From Streptomyces paludis (GTDB lineage: Bacteria; Actinomycetota; Actinomycetes; Streptomycetales; Streptomycetaceae): a DNA stretch of 64,000 nucleotides. Both the position numbers and the translations under genes were made by a program. Below, piece after piece: positions 34,837 to 45,926 of the stretch (positions are counted from its first letter, which is position 1; each line of letters starts with the position of its first letter). The DNA lies in assembly GCF_003344965.1 (NCBI RefSeq), contig NZ_CP031194.1, positions 3,162,001 through 3,226,000 of the forward strand, written 5' to 3'. Below the pieces are notes generated by a model, which was not told the origin of the DNA, ran no database searches, and saw only the letters and a program-made list of their open reading frames with translations.

Positions 34837-34860
34837 GTTTGTGCGTATGTACGGGGGGGT

Positions 34861-34940
34861 GTGCTGTTGCCCCGGGCGGCCCGCGTACGTACGGGGGCGT
34901 GTGCTGTTGCCCCGGGCGGCCCGCGTACGTACGGGGGGCT
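34861..34940 (+). repeat. 40-bp tandem duplication downstream of the PBP gene
   Basis: The 40-bp unit beginning GTGCTGTTGCCCCGGGCGGC occurs at 34861-34900 and 34901-34940, differing only at the last bases (GGCGT versus GGGCT). A partial copy precedes it (34845-34860). Non-coding. Confidence 0.9.
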
Positions 34941-34979
34941 CAGCCCGCGAGCGTGCGGGGGCTCAGCCCGCGAGCGTGC
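34934..34979. repeat. 23-bp tandem duplication spanning the YqeY-like stop codon
   Basis: GGGGGCTCAGCCCGCGAGCG plus TGC occurs at 34934-34956 and 34957-34979. On the minus strand the right copy encodes the last residues and TGA of the YqeY-like gene; the left copy lies beyond the stop. Confidence 0.9.
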
Positions 34980-35427
34980 GCTTGACCGCCGCGGAGACCC
35001 GGCCGCCGTCCGCGCGGCCGGCCACCTTCGGGTTCACGATCTTCATGACGGCGCCGATCGCGCGCGGCCCCTCGGCGCCGGCGGCCTTCGCCTCGCCCAC
35101 GGCCTGCGCGACGATCTCGCCCAGCTCCTCGTCGCTCAGCTGCTGCGGCAGATACGCGTCGAGGAGCACGCCCTCCGCCTTCTCCCGCTCGGCCTGCTCG
35201 GCACGGCCGCCCTTCGCGAATGCCTCCGCCGCCTCACGGCGCTTCTTCGACTCCCGGGCGATCACCTTCCGCACCTCGTCGTCGGAGAGCACGCGCGGCG
35301 AGGTGCCCGCGACCTCCTCCTTGGTGATCGCGGTGAGGGTCAGCCGGAGCGTGGCGGAGCGAAGCTCGTCGCGCGCCCTGATGGCTTCGGTGAGGTCTTC
35401 CTTCAGCTTGGACTTGAGGCTGGTCAT
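34963..35427 (-). CDS. GatB/YqeY-domain protein
   Basis: 154 residues: MTSLKSKLKEDLTEAIRARD, then KVIARESKKRREAAEAFAKGGR and VMKIVNPKVAGRADGGRVS. These are the alpha-helical YqeY features also found at the C-terminus of GatB, where they contact tRNA. Free-standing YqeY proteins are widespread and of unclear role, perhaps RNA- or tRNA-related. Divergent from the phosphoesterase gene by 75 bp. Confidence 0.88.
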   Translation of the reverse strand: MTSLKSKLKEDLTEAIRARDELRSATLRLTLTAITKEEVAGTSPRVLSDDEVRKVIARESKKRREAAEAFAKGGRAEQAEREKAEGVLLDAYLPQQLSDEELGEIVAQAVGEAKAAGAEGPRAIGAVMKIVNPKVAGRADGGRVSAAVKRTLAG

Positions 35428-35502
35428 GGGCCAAGTGTGGCAGGTGCGGTGGCGGGTCCGCCCGCGGATTACCCGCCCGTAGGAGTCTGCGACGATGGGC
35501 GC

Positions 35503-36441
35503 ATGCGCGCACGCTACGGGATTCCCCTGAAAATCACCGCTGGTCTCGCGGCGGCCGGTGTGGCCGGTGTCGCCTATGCCGCCGGATTCGAAGCCCGCTC
35601 GTTCAGGCTGCGGAGGATCTCCGTACCGGTGCTGCCGCGCGGTATGCGGGACCTCCGGGTCCTCCAGGTCTCCGACATCCACATGGTGAGCGGGCAGGGC
35701 AAGAAGCGGCGCTGGCTCCAGTCGCTGGCCGGGCTGCGGCCGGATTTCGTGGTCAACACGGGCGACAACCTCTCGGACCCGGACGCGGTGCCGGAGGTGC
35801 TGGACGCGCTGGGGCCGCTGATGGAGTTCCCCGGCGTCTATGTCTTCGGTTCGAACGACTACTACGGCCCGAAGCTGCGCAACCCGGCCCGCTACCTCAT
35901 GGAGAAGGCCCAGGGCCGCCACGGCCTGAACGGCAACGCCCCCGCCGTCGCGGCCGTCCACAACCCGTGGGAGCCGATGCGCGACGCGTTCGACGCGGCG
36001 GGCTGGGTGGGCCTGAACAACACCCGCGGCCGGCTCAAGCTCGACGGCCGCGAGATCGCCTTCACCGGCGTCGACGACCCGCACATCAAGCGCGACCGGT
36101 ACGAGCGCGTGGCGGGCGGCCCCGACCAGGGCGCCGACCTCTCGATCGGCGTGGTCCACGCCCCGTACCTGCGCTCCCTGGACGCCTTCACCGCGGACGG
36201 CTACCCGCTGATCCTGGCGGGCCACACGCACGGGGGGCAGCTCTGCGTCCCCTTCTACGGGGCGCTGGTCACCAACTGCGACCTCGACACCGACCGCGTG
36301 AAGGGCCTCTCCACCCACCGCAGCGCCGGCCGTACGGCCTACCTCCACGTCTCGGCGGGCTGCGGCACCAACCGCTACACCCCGATCCGCTTCGCCTGCC
36401 CCCCCGAGGTAACCCTCCTGACCCTGACATCCCACCCCTGA
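35503..36441 (+). CDS. Membrane-anchored metallophosphoesterase (calcineurin-like)
   Basis: 312 residues. N-terminal hydrophobic anchor (LKITAGLAAAGVAGVAYAAG), then the metallophosphoesterase ligands: LQVSDIHM, VVNTGDNLSD, FGSNDYYGP (N-D for the usual N-H-D), VHAPYLRSLD and LAGHTHGGQLCVP. This matches YkuE/YaeI-like two-metal phosphoesterases facing outward, some of which act on lipid-linked phosphates. An AGGAG sequence lies 14 bp before the ATG. Confidence 0.88.
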   Translation: MRARYGIPLKITAGLAAAGVAGVAYAAGFEARSFRLRRISVPVLPRGMRDLRVLQVSDIHMVSGQGKKRRWLQSLAGLRPDFVVNTGDNLSDPDAVPEVLDALGPLMEFPGVYVFGSNDYYGPKLRNPARYLMEKAQGRHGLNGNAPAVAAVHNPWEPMRDAFDAAGWVGLNNTRGRLKLDGREIAFTGVDDPHIKRDRYERVAGGPDQGADLSIGVVHAPYLRSLDAFTADGYPLILAGHTHGGQLCVPFYGALVTNCDLDTDRVKGLSTHRSAGRTAYLHVSAGCGTNRYTPIRFACPPEVTLLTLTSHP

Positions 36442-36553
36442 CCCACCCCCCCCGGCCCGGCCCCCCTGCCCCCGCCCACGGCCCCGAAACCGGATTTCGT
36501 CTCCGGCCAGCGGTGGGCTAAAGTAATCGATGTCGCAGCGAGACCGGCGACAT

Positions 36554-36627
36554 CGGGGTGTAGCGCAGCTTGGCAGCGCGCTTCGTTCGGGACGAAGAGG
36601 TCGTGGGTTCAAATCCCGCCACCCCGA
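36554..36627 (+). tRNA. tRNA-Pro (anticodon CGG)
   Basis: 74 nt. Acceptor arms CGGGGTG (36554-36560) and CACCCCG (36620-36626) pair, with discriminator A at 36627. The anticodon stem CTTCG/CGAAG encloses TTCGGGA, giving CGG. The T arm contains GGGTTCAAATCCC. CCA is not encoded, as usual in Streptomyces. It marks the left border of an accessory region; I found no second copy of its 3' end that would serve as an attachment site. Confidence 0.97.
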
Positions 36628-36642
36628 CAGCTGAAACACCAG

Positions 36643-36681
36643 GTCAGGGCCTTGATCCACTTAGTGGATCAAGGCCCTGAC
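36643..36681 (+). terminator. 39-bp palindromic terminator of the tRNA gene
   Basis: Two 19-bp arms beginning GTCAGGGCCTTGATCCACT (36643-36661) and its complement (36663-36681) around one base, 16 bp after the tRNA end. Confidence 0.9.
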
Positions 36682-36790
36682 TCGTTTCCGGGAGGCGTCC
36701 TTGCCTCAAAAGGGTCGCACTGGCTGAGCCCTCGACGGAGAATGCAGTACGGTCGCGCTCATACGGGTAGGTAGCGGAGAGGAGGGGTTC

Positions 36791-37465
36791 ATGTCGTACG
36801 AACCGAAGCTCGCGGCAGCGCTGTCCGGCGCGACGATGGCCCAGCTCTCCCACTGGCGCCATGGCTCAGGCGCAGGAAGCGCCGTCCTCGTGCCGGAGAT
36901 TTCGGCTACTCGCCCCATCCTGTATTCCTTCCGAGACGTCGTCGCACTGCGAACCTGCGTGCGTCTCCGGCAGGAGACCTCACTGCAACGGATCCGCCGC
37001 GCAGTGGACTCCCTCAGGGAGGATCTGGGCGAACGAGAACACCTCTCGGCCTACCAGCTCGTCACCGACGGGGGCACGGTGTATCTGGCCGATCCCGACC
37101 ATGCTGTCGACTTGATCGGCCATAAGGGCGGCAAGAGCAACCTCGTCATCCACCAGCTCGTCGACGTCCTCGCACCGTTCTATCGGAACGGCCGGCACAT
37201 TCCCGACCTGCTGTCCCCCCGTCCAGACGTAGCGGTGGATCCATCCGTACGTGGTGGTGAGCCGGTGATCCGTGGCACCCGCATTCCCGCGGCCGAGGTC
37301 GCGGCCCTGATCCGAGATGGAATTCCGCCGGAGCAAATCGCCGACTTCTATCCCGGAGTCAGTGCCGGAGCAGCACTTGAAGCAACTGATTTCACCGATT
37401 ACGTCGACAGCTACACGGGCACGCCAACAGGTGTAGGCGCAGGTGCGAGTCGAGGCGCCGCTTGA
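36791..37465 (+). CDS. DUF433 protein with N-terminal HTH, probable antitoxin
   Basis: 224 residues. The first ~70 resemble a MerR-like helix-turn-helix (LSGATMAQLSHWRHG, SFRDVVALRTCVRLRQ). The C-terminal third is DUF433: DPSVRGGEPVIRGTRIPAAE and IRDGIPPEQIADFYPGV. DUF433 proteins commonly pair with DUF5615 PIN-like proteins, and that is the next gene, overlapping by 4 bp. The pair has the layout of a VapBC-like toxin-antitoxin module, which would help keep the neighbouring accessory DNA. Confidence 0.85.
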   Translation: MSYEPKLAAALSGATMAQLSHWRHGSGAGSAVLVPEISATRPILYSFRDVVALRTCVRLRQETSLQRIRRAVDSLREDLGEREHLSAYQLVTDGGTVYLADPDHAVDLIGHKGGKSNLVIHQLVDVLAPFYRNGRHIPDLLSPRPDVAVDPSVRGGEPVIRGTRIPAAEVAALIRDGIPPEQIADFYPGVSAGAALEATDFTDYVDSYTGTPTGVGAGASRGAA

Positions 37466-37914
37466 AACTGCTGCTCGACGAAAACGTGCCGCGGCCTATG
37501 GCCGACATCGTCCGCATCCTCCTCAAGGCTCACAACGTCATACACGTTCATGACCTGCCCGGATGGGCCGGCACCAAGGACATCGCACTGTTCGAGAAGG
37601 CTCGCGCCGAAGGCTTCGACGCAGTCCTCACCAACGACATCAAACAGATGAGCCGCAGCCTGGAAGTCGCCGCAATCGCCGCGTCCGGCCTCCATAGGAT
37701 TGAGTACCGCCAGAACAACAAGCACGGCGGATTGGTCGGCCTCGGCTCAGCAATCGCCACGGTTTGCGCGGGGCTCCCCCATGCTCTGGCCGAACTCTCG
37801 GTCGCAGACGGACAGCGTCTGGTCTCCCTCACTTCGGTCGACCCCACACGCGCTACCCGCGTCCGCACCGTCGACCCTCAAGTGGACGCGCCCAAATTCT
37901 GGCCGACGGGCTGA
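37462..37914 (+). CDS. DUF5615 PIN-like protein, probable toxin
   Basis: 150 residues from a TTG start whose TTGA overlaps the antitoxin stop. MKLLLDENVPRPMADIVRIL and FDAVLTNDIKQMSRSLEVA carry acidic residues placed as in Mut7-C/PIN-like nucleases (D-E-N near the N-terminus, T-N-D in the middle). Likely an RNase toxin partner of the DUF433 protein; inferred from family and gene order. Confidence 0.82.
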   Translation: MKLLLDENVPRPMADIVRILLKAHNVIHVHDLPGWAGTKDIALFEKARAEGFDAVLTNDIKQMSRSLEVAAIAASGLHRIEYRQNNKHGGLVGLGSAIATVCAGLPHALAELSVADGQRLVSLTSVDPTRATRVRTVDPQVDAPKFWPTG

Positions 37915-38269
37915 CCTGCGGCGCAGAGCCGTGGAAATCCATGCGCCACGCTCCTCCGGCTGCCCTAGCTGCTCTTGGAGCGCGCTTGACCGGAACTCGC
38001 TCCGGCGGGTTCCGGTGGTTCGGGTGGTCCCTCCAAGGACGTGACGGAGAGAAAGAACCCCTACCAAGCCCCACCCCACCCGCCCGTCGTTCACACTCAC
38101 TCGGGCGGGTGAACATCCCTGGTTTTGGTGGATTTCGTGTGTGGTGACTGCCTTACGCTCTGCGAGAGCAACAGAGACACCCACCGACGACACGACATAC
38201 GTCGGCCCCCGGCCGGGACTTGCCATCCCGATCGAGGGCCTGACCACCGCGGAAGAAGAGAGCTTCCTG
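37915..38269 (+). other. Intergenic region upstream of the HTH gene
   Basis: 355 bp. The only pattern is a weak pair of CGGGCGGGT-like boxes near 38090-38110. An in-frame GTG at 38141 could extend the next gene by 43 residues, but the extension looks unlike a folded protein. No RNA gene or clear promoter was found. Confidence 0.4.
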
Positions 38270-39211
38270 ATGGATGCCAACGACATTAGCGCGCCCCCGC
38301 ACTCCCCGTCCGGCTTACGCGACTCGCAGCGCCCCGCACGGGCTAATCCACGTCCCGGTGTTCGGCCATCGGCCTCCCCGGACGTTCGGCCCGCCGGGAT
38401 CGAGCACGACAACTCCCGTCACACCGAACGCTTCACCGTGATCGGCAACCACCTCGCCCAGCACGACAAGCTGTCACTGGTCGCCATGGGCCTCGGGCTC
38501 CACATCCAGTCACTGCCCACCGGCGCCCGCGTCGACATCAAGACCCTCGCGGGACGCTTTCCCGAAGGACCGACGCGAATTGCCGCCGGGCTGCGGGAAC
38601 TTGAAGCCCACGGCTACCTGCGGCGGCTGCGCGAACGTACCCCCGGTGGGCGGATCGTCACCCGTACGATCTCCTGCAATCAGCCCGCAGCGGCGGCGGT
38701 ACGGCACCACCGGAGCGGTGGCGCTACGACTGCGGTGGTCCGCCGCACCGCGCCCCCCGACACGTGCGCCGAACCCGCTCGGCCCGCGCCGCCCGCGCCC
38801 CGCAAGAAGCGGCCCCTGCCCGACGTGCCCCAGCCCGGATACTCCTCCCCGGACCTTCTCGGTGTGGCCACCGCGGTCCTTGCCGATCTGCGTGTTCATG
38901 ATCCGCGTCTGCTGCTCTCCGCCTGCGACACGGCGCATCTCGCGCCCGGCGTCGCCGCCTGGCTGGAGCGGGATGTGGCGCCCGCCGCCGTACGCCAGGC
39001 GCTGATCTCGGACCTGCCGGCCGAGGCTTTGCGGCGGCCGGCCGCCTTGCTCGCGTACCGTCTGGCCGACCAGTTGCCACCGGCGCCGCCCTTTCGCGCG
39101 CCCGCCGCCGTCCGGTATCCGCTCCGTAACTGCGACCACTGCGACCGCGGCTATCGCGGGCCGGAGCCGGGGTGCTGTGGGGACTGTCGGGAGCGGGCAT
39201 TACTCAACTGA
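38270..39211 (+). CDS. Winged-helix DNA-binding protein with C-terminal Cys cluster
   Basis: 313 residues from the ATG at 38270 (MDANDISAPPHSPSG), preceded by GAAGAAGAGAG. Residues ~45-120 form a MarR/replication-initiator-like winged helix: TVIGNHLAQHDKLSLVAMGL, TRIAAGLRELEAHGYLRRL. A Pro/Ala/Arg linker follows; the end carries a zinc-ribbon-like C-x2-C...C-C-x2-C cluster (CDHCDRGY, GCCGDC). This helix-turn-helix family is common in Streptomyces; target and function are unknown to me. Confidence 0.7.
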   Translation: MDANDISAPPHSPSGLRDSQRPARANPRPGVRPSASPDVRPAGIEHDNSRHTERFTVIGNHLAQHDKLSLVAMGLGLHIQSLPTGARVDIKTLAGRFPEGPTRIAAGLRELEAHGYLRRLRERTPGGRIVTRTISCNQPAAAAVRHHRSGGATTAVVRRTAPPDTCAEPARPAPPAPRKKRPLPDVPQPGYSSPDLLGVATAVLADLRVHDPRLLLSACDTAHLAPGVAAWLERDVAPAAVRQALISDLPAEALRRPAALLAYRLADQLPPAPPFRAPAAVRYPLRNCDHCDRGYRGPEPGCCGDCRERALLN

Positions 39212-39302
39212 CCTGCAAGAATTCGCTCGTTGAACCCCTCCTGTTCGTCCTGCCTGGCTAATCTCCACACGCCCTGGTCGGGTACAGGAGAGGCACAGGT
39301 TC

Positions 39303-40862
39303 ATGAGCAGCGCGATTCACCGCATCTCGCACCGGCGGCCTGTGGCTGCCTCGACGCCAATCCGGCAGCCTCGGGGCGGGAGTTCGGAGGGGAACGCGGC
39401 GCAGCGTGCTCTGCTCGGGATCCAGGCCGGTGCCGGCAATCGGGCCACGGTCGTGGCGGTGCAGCGTGCCAGGGACGCGGCGAAAGGGAAGGCGGCAGAG
39501 GGGCGTAACGCGGCTGGTGGTGCTAAGAGTTACCGCGATCGGATCTCCGCCGTTCTCAACAAGCTCAAGACGCATCTTGAGTTCATCGACACCTTCGTCA
39601 AGGGCCTTCATGTCCCCGCCAACGCGGGTATCTCCCAGCAAGCCTCCGCCACGGTCAGCGACGGTCTCAAACACTCCGCCGGCTCGTCGGGGACCGCCGC
39701 CGCGTCGGAGAACCTGGTTACGGAGGCCGCCGGCGCCGTGCTGAGTGGTATGGAAGCGGGCAAGGCCAGGAAGGACGCCAAGAAGTACGGGAGTGGGGCC
39801 GCCTTCCACAGCGCGGACAAGAAGGCCAACTCCAAAACGGCCGACGCGGTCGTCGGTGCCGCCAGCTCCGGTAGCTACGCCCTCGGTATCGCCAAGGAGC
39901 TGACCAAAGCCCAGAAGATGGCACACGCCGCGACGATGTCCGAGGCGAGCGGTATCGGATCCGGTGTGGTCGGCGTGGTGAAGGGCGTCCGTGCGGCGGG
40001 GCGTACTGGACTGACGGCTCGTAAGTACCGCGCGCTGAAGGGGATTTCGAGGTCCGACCGTACCGACGAGGTGGCGCTGGCCCGGCTGAACCAGGCGCGG
40101 CAGGAGGCCGAATGGGCCGCGGCCGAGGCGTACATCGCGCTGGGCACCCACTGGGAACACGAGGGCGAAGACAGGCTGGAGCGTGTTTCCGAGGCCATCG
40201 ATACGGCCTGGGCGGCGATGGGTGACGCCCGTGACGCGGGCAGGGACCTGCGGCGCGCCGAGGACGTGAACACCATGGATACGGTGCACACGTACGCGCT
40301 CGGCAAGCAGCGCAACAAGATCGGCAAGCAGGCGCTGACCGCTGTGGGCGAGTCCACCAAGGCCGCGGGCGGCATCGTCACGGCGGTCGCCGCCACGGCG
40401 GGAGGCGCCGGGCTGGCGAGCAATCCGGTCGGGTGGGGCCTGGCCGCGGGTGCGGCGGGTCTGATCCTGGGCGTCACCGCCTACAAGGCGGGCCGGGCGG
40501 GCATGAAGCGTTACGAGGGGGCGCGCCACCCTGAGCGCTGGGCGGCGGACGAGACGCCGGCGGAGCCCGCCTCGCGCGAGGACGCGCTGAAGGAGGCGCT
40601 GAAGTTCTGGAAGAAGGTGGAGAACGGCGAGCGCCAGGCCATGGCCCGTAAGCTCTACGGTTTGGCGGCGGGCGCGGACATCAAGGGAAGCGGCGACACG
40701 TCGCCCGAGATGCGGGGCTCGGCCAGAGCGCTTCTCGTCGCGCTCAAGTCAGGCCCCACCCAACACCGGCAGACCCCGGACGAGTGGGCGGATTCGCTCA
40801 ACGACCCGGCCAAGAGCGGTGCTTGGGTGAAGGAGATCGCGGCGCAGTTGTCTTCGGCCTGA
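39303..40862 (+). CDS. Hypothetical protein with contractile-injection-type N-terminal motif
   Basis: 519 residues, ATG behind AGGAGAGG. Residues 32-55 read AAQRALLGIQAGAGNRATVV then AVQR, close to the L-x-x-L-Q-x-x-A-G-N-x-A-V-x-x-x-V-Q-R string found at the front of many actinobacterial DUF4157/eCIS-linked proteins. The middle is alpha-helical, with ARLNQARQEAEWAAAEAYIA. A Gly/Ala-rich hydrophobic stretch near residues 355-400 (AVAATAGGAGLASNPVGWGL) could insert in membranes. The rest matches nothing I know. No sheath or tube genes are in the window. Possible injected cargo or toxin; speculative. Confidence 0.55.
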   Translation: MSSAIHRISHRRPVAASTPIRQPRGGSSEGNAAQRALLGIQAGAGNRATVVAVQRARDAAKGKAAEGRNAAGGAKSYRDRISAVLNKLKTHLEFIDTFVKGLHVPANAGISQQASATVSDGLKHSAGSSGTAAASENLVTEAAGAVLSGMEAGKARKDAKKYGSGAAFHSADKKANSKTADAVVGAASSGSYALGIAKELTKAQKMAHAATMSEASGIGSGVVGVVKGVRAAGRTGLTARKYRALKGISRSDRTDEVALARLNQARQEAEWAAAEAYIALGTHWEHEGEDRLERVSEAIDTAWAAMGDARDAGRDLRRAEDVNTMDTVHTYALGKQRNKIGKQALTAVGESTKAAGGIVTAVAATAGGAGLASNPVGWGLAAGAAGLILGVTAYKAGRAGMKRYEGARHPERWAADETPAEPASREDALKEALKFWKKVENGERQAMARKLYGLAAGADIKGSGDTSPEMRGSARALLVALKSGPTQHRQTPDEWADSLNDPAKSGAWVKEIAAQLSSA

Positions 40863-40890
40863 GCGGGGGGGGTGGGGTGTGTGGAGTGTG

Positions 40891-42108
40891 TCAGCTTGGG
40901 GTGAAGGTGAGCACTGGGGTGTAGTAGGCGCCGGCGTTGAAGACCACCTGTGGCGCGTGTGTCAGTGAGCCGAACGCGCTCAGCGGCAGGGTCCAGGTGT
41001 AGGTGGAGCCGCTGACCGTCTGCCTGCGGTGGGTCGCGACCTTGGCCCATTTCCAGCTGGTTGACAGGCTTCGGTAGAGGACGCCGTTCTCGATCATGTA
41101 GTCGGCGCCGAGGGCCGAGGGCGACGGAGAGGGCAGCTGGTAGCCGGTCCCGGCGTGGCCATCGGTGTTGATGAAGGCGTGATGGAAGCTCGCCTTGACG
41201 TTGAAGGTCACCTGAAGGTCGACGGTCCCGGAAGAGGCTGATACGCAGACGGAGTAGCCGGTGATCGCTCCGTAGCCCGCGGCGTAGCTACAGGAGACGC
41301 TGTTTCCGCCGCCGCCCGATCCCGTGTGGGCACGGTCGGTGCCGGGCGGGGCGGCGGCGTGGGTGGCGGACTGCTGGGGCTGTGCGTCCGGGCCGGTGTC
41401 GCCGCCACCCATGGCGAAGGGCGGGGCGGATGGCGGGGCGGCTGCCGCGGTGGATTGCTGGGGCTGGGCGGTTGTCGTGGCCGGTGGGTGTGGCGACGCG
41501 CTGGTGTCGTCGGCCGACGGCGAGGGGGATGTGGATGGGGACGCGGATGGCAGCGGGGTCGAGCCGGGCTGATTCGGCGTGCTCTCGCGAGGGTCGCCGT
41601 CCCGAGCGGCGTCCGCCACATCGTCGGCCGCGGCGCCCGCCGACGGCCGCCCGCCACTCTGACCGGCGCCCACCACGAAGAACGTACCGCCGATCAGCGC
41701 GGCCCCGGCCATCGCGGCGCCGGCCAGCAGCGCCGCCCGGGGCAGCCGCCGCCCGGCCTGGCGCCGAAGGGCGGCTGCGGCTTTGGCTTTGGCTGCGGCT
41801 TTGGCCGTACCGGCAGCCTTCTGGTCCGGCGGTGTGACCGTCAGCTCGGCAACGAACGCGGCCGCCGCCGCGGATATCTGCGGCGGCGTGGCAGCCTCGG
41901 GTTCGGGGCCGGCGTCTTTGCCGGGGGCGGAGCCGGCGTCTGTGGTTGTGCCCGCTCCTGTGTCGGAGCCGGGCTTTGAATCATCCGTGGAACCCTGACC
42001 GGTGACGGCGGCGGACGCCGCAGCGATCGCCGACGGTCCCTTCGACCGGTGTGGCAGCGGAGCCCTCACTGTTCTGGCGCCCTTCCAGGAGAGCTGTGCT
42101 GAACGCAC
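40891..42108 (-). CDS. Membrane-anchored protein with disordered linker and C-terminal beta domain
   Basis: 405 residues. A cytoplasmic Ala/Thr-rich part is followed by one helix (RAALLAGAAMAGAALIGGTF) and a long Ser/Pro/Thr/Gln linker. The C-terminal ~140 residues look beta-rich and exported: VDLQVTFNVKASFHHAFINT, then GTGYQLPSPSPSALGADYMI, YRSLSTSWKWAKVA, VVFNAGAYYTPVL. The D-x-x-x-x-T-G-Y...G-A-D-Y-M-I-E pattern recalls carbohydrate-binding-like modules of secreted actinobacterial proteins. It converges with the previous gene across 28 bp. Function unknown. Confidence 0.6.
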   Translation of the reverse strand: MRSAQLSWKGARTVRAPLPHRSKGPSAIAAASAAVTGQGSTDDSKPGSDTGAGTTTDAGSAPGKDAGPEPEAATPPQISAAAAAFVAELTVTPPDQKAAGTAKAAAKAKAAAALRRQAGRRLPRAALLAGAAMAGAALIGGTFFVVGAGQSGGRPSAGAAADDVADAARDGDPRESTPNQPGSTPLPSASPSTSPSPSADDTSASPHPPATTTAQPQQSTAAAAPPSAPPFAMGGGDTGPDAQPQQSATHAAAPPGTDRAHTGSGGGGNSVSCSYAAGYGAITGYSVCVSASSGTVDLQVTFNVKASFHHAFINTDGHAGTGYQLPSPSPSALGADYMIENGVLYRSLSTSWKWAKVATHRRQTVSGSTYTWTLPLSAFGSLTHAPQVVFNAGAYYTPVLTFTPS

Positions 42109-42227
42109 CCGGCGGCGCTCACCCGCCGATCGTACCGAAGTACGGAGCGGGTCCTGCCGACTGCCATCGAGTGTGGTTCGGCGTCAGCAATGTGCTTGTG
42201 ACAGTGGCCAGTTGATGCGTCGCGTCG
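42109..42227. other. Gap downstream of the cas operon
   Basis: 119 bp between the end of cas6e and the start of the membrane-protein gene. In standard I-E loci cas1 and cas2 follow cas6e here; there is no trace of them and no repeat array. Confidence 0.8.
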
Positions 42228-42965
42228 TCACCGCACCAGGATCAGGCCGCAGCTGTACGCGCGGGCGTGGCCGATGCCGCGGGTGAGGGCGGCCACGAGG
42301 GTCGCCGGGTCCGTCACGGTGAGGGATCCGCGGATTTCCGCGCGGATGATGCGCAGGCCCTTGTGCGGTGCCGGGCTGGAGACGGTGGGCAGCATACGGA
42401 CCGCCAGGGCGGCGGGGTCCGCGGTGGCTCCGACGCGGGCGAGGCCGCTCTCCTCGGCGGGAGGTTCCCCCTCGGCCTGGAGACGGCGCAAGAACCAGTT
42501 CTTGACGTGGTCGGGGCGGGTGTGGGCAACCCTGACGCCGCGCACCTTGGCGTCGGCGGACCCGCCGGCCGGTGACTTGCTGTGGGTGGGATGGACAACC
42601 GTACGGAAGTCGAGGGTGTCGCCCACCCGGAACGTACGGTCGACGGTGAGGGTGTGCGGTTCGTCGAGGAGTGCCGCGCGGGGGACACGGCTCCAGTCTC
42701 CCGGGACTCCCGACTGGACCACCAGGACGAGGGACGCCCGCTTGAGGTCGACGGACCAGGTCGACAGAACGCCCATCTGCGCGCGGGCGTCGCGGCTTCC
42801 GTTGTCGACCCAGCCGCGGAATCCGCTCATGACCGTACGGTGCATGTCCTGCGCGTCCACAAGGGACTTCGCCGCGTACGGGTGCCGCGCGTCCAGTGTC
42901 AGGACGGAGTGGGTGGCGACAAATCGGGCGGTCGCCGAGGGGGCCGTGGGGCGTGTGGTCTTCAT
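42228..42965 (-). CDS. cas6e: Cas6e (CasE) crRNA-processing endoribonuclease, type I-E
   Basis: 245 residues from the ATG at 42965 with GAGGA just upstream. Catalytic His42 lies in VDAQDMHRTVMSGF, matching the Y/D-x-x-x-L/M-H pattern of E. coli His20; the C-terminal glycine-rich RNA-binding loop reads GIGHARAYSCGLILV. The enzyme therefore looks competent to cut CRISPR repeats and stay bound to the 3' hairpin. It is the last gene of the operon, 7 bp after cas5e. Confidence 0.92.
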   Translation of the reverse strand: MKTTRPTAPSATARFVATHSVLTLDARHPYAAKSLVDAQDMHRTVMSGFRGWVDNGSRDARAQMGVLSTWSVDLKRASLVLVVQSGVPGDWSRVPRAALLDEPHTLTVDRTFRVGDTLDFRTVVHPTHSKSPAGGSADAKVRGVRVAHTRPDHVKNWFLRRLQAEGEPPAEESGLARVGATADPAALAVRMLPTVSSPAPHKGLRIIRAEIRGSLTVTDPATLVAALTRGIGHARAYSCGLILVR

Positions 42966-42972
42966 GTGGTCC

Positions 42973-45925
<2,953 letters not shown>

Positions 45926-45926
45926 G

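Noticed and set aside
34861..34979. Tandem units as a CRISPR array
   Set aside because: Units are directly adjacent, without spacers, and differ in length (40 and 23 bp); they are simple duplications.
36554..36627. tRNA-Pro as an attL site of an integrative element
   Set aside because: No second copy of the tRNA 3' end and no integrase or excisionase gene in the window, so integration cannot be shown.
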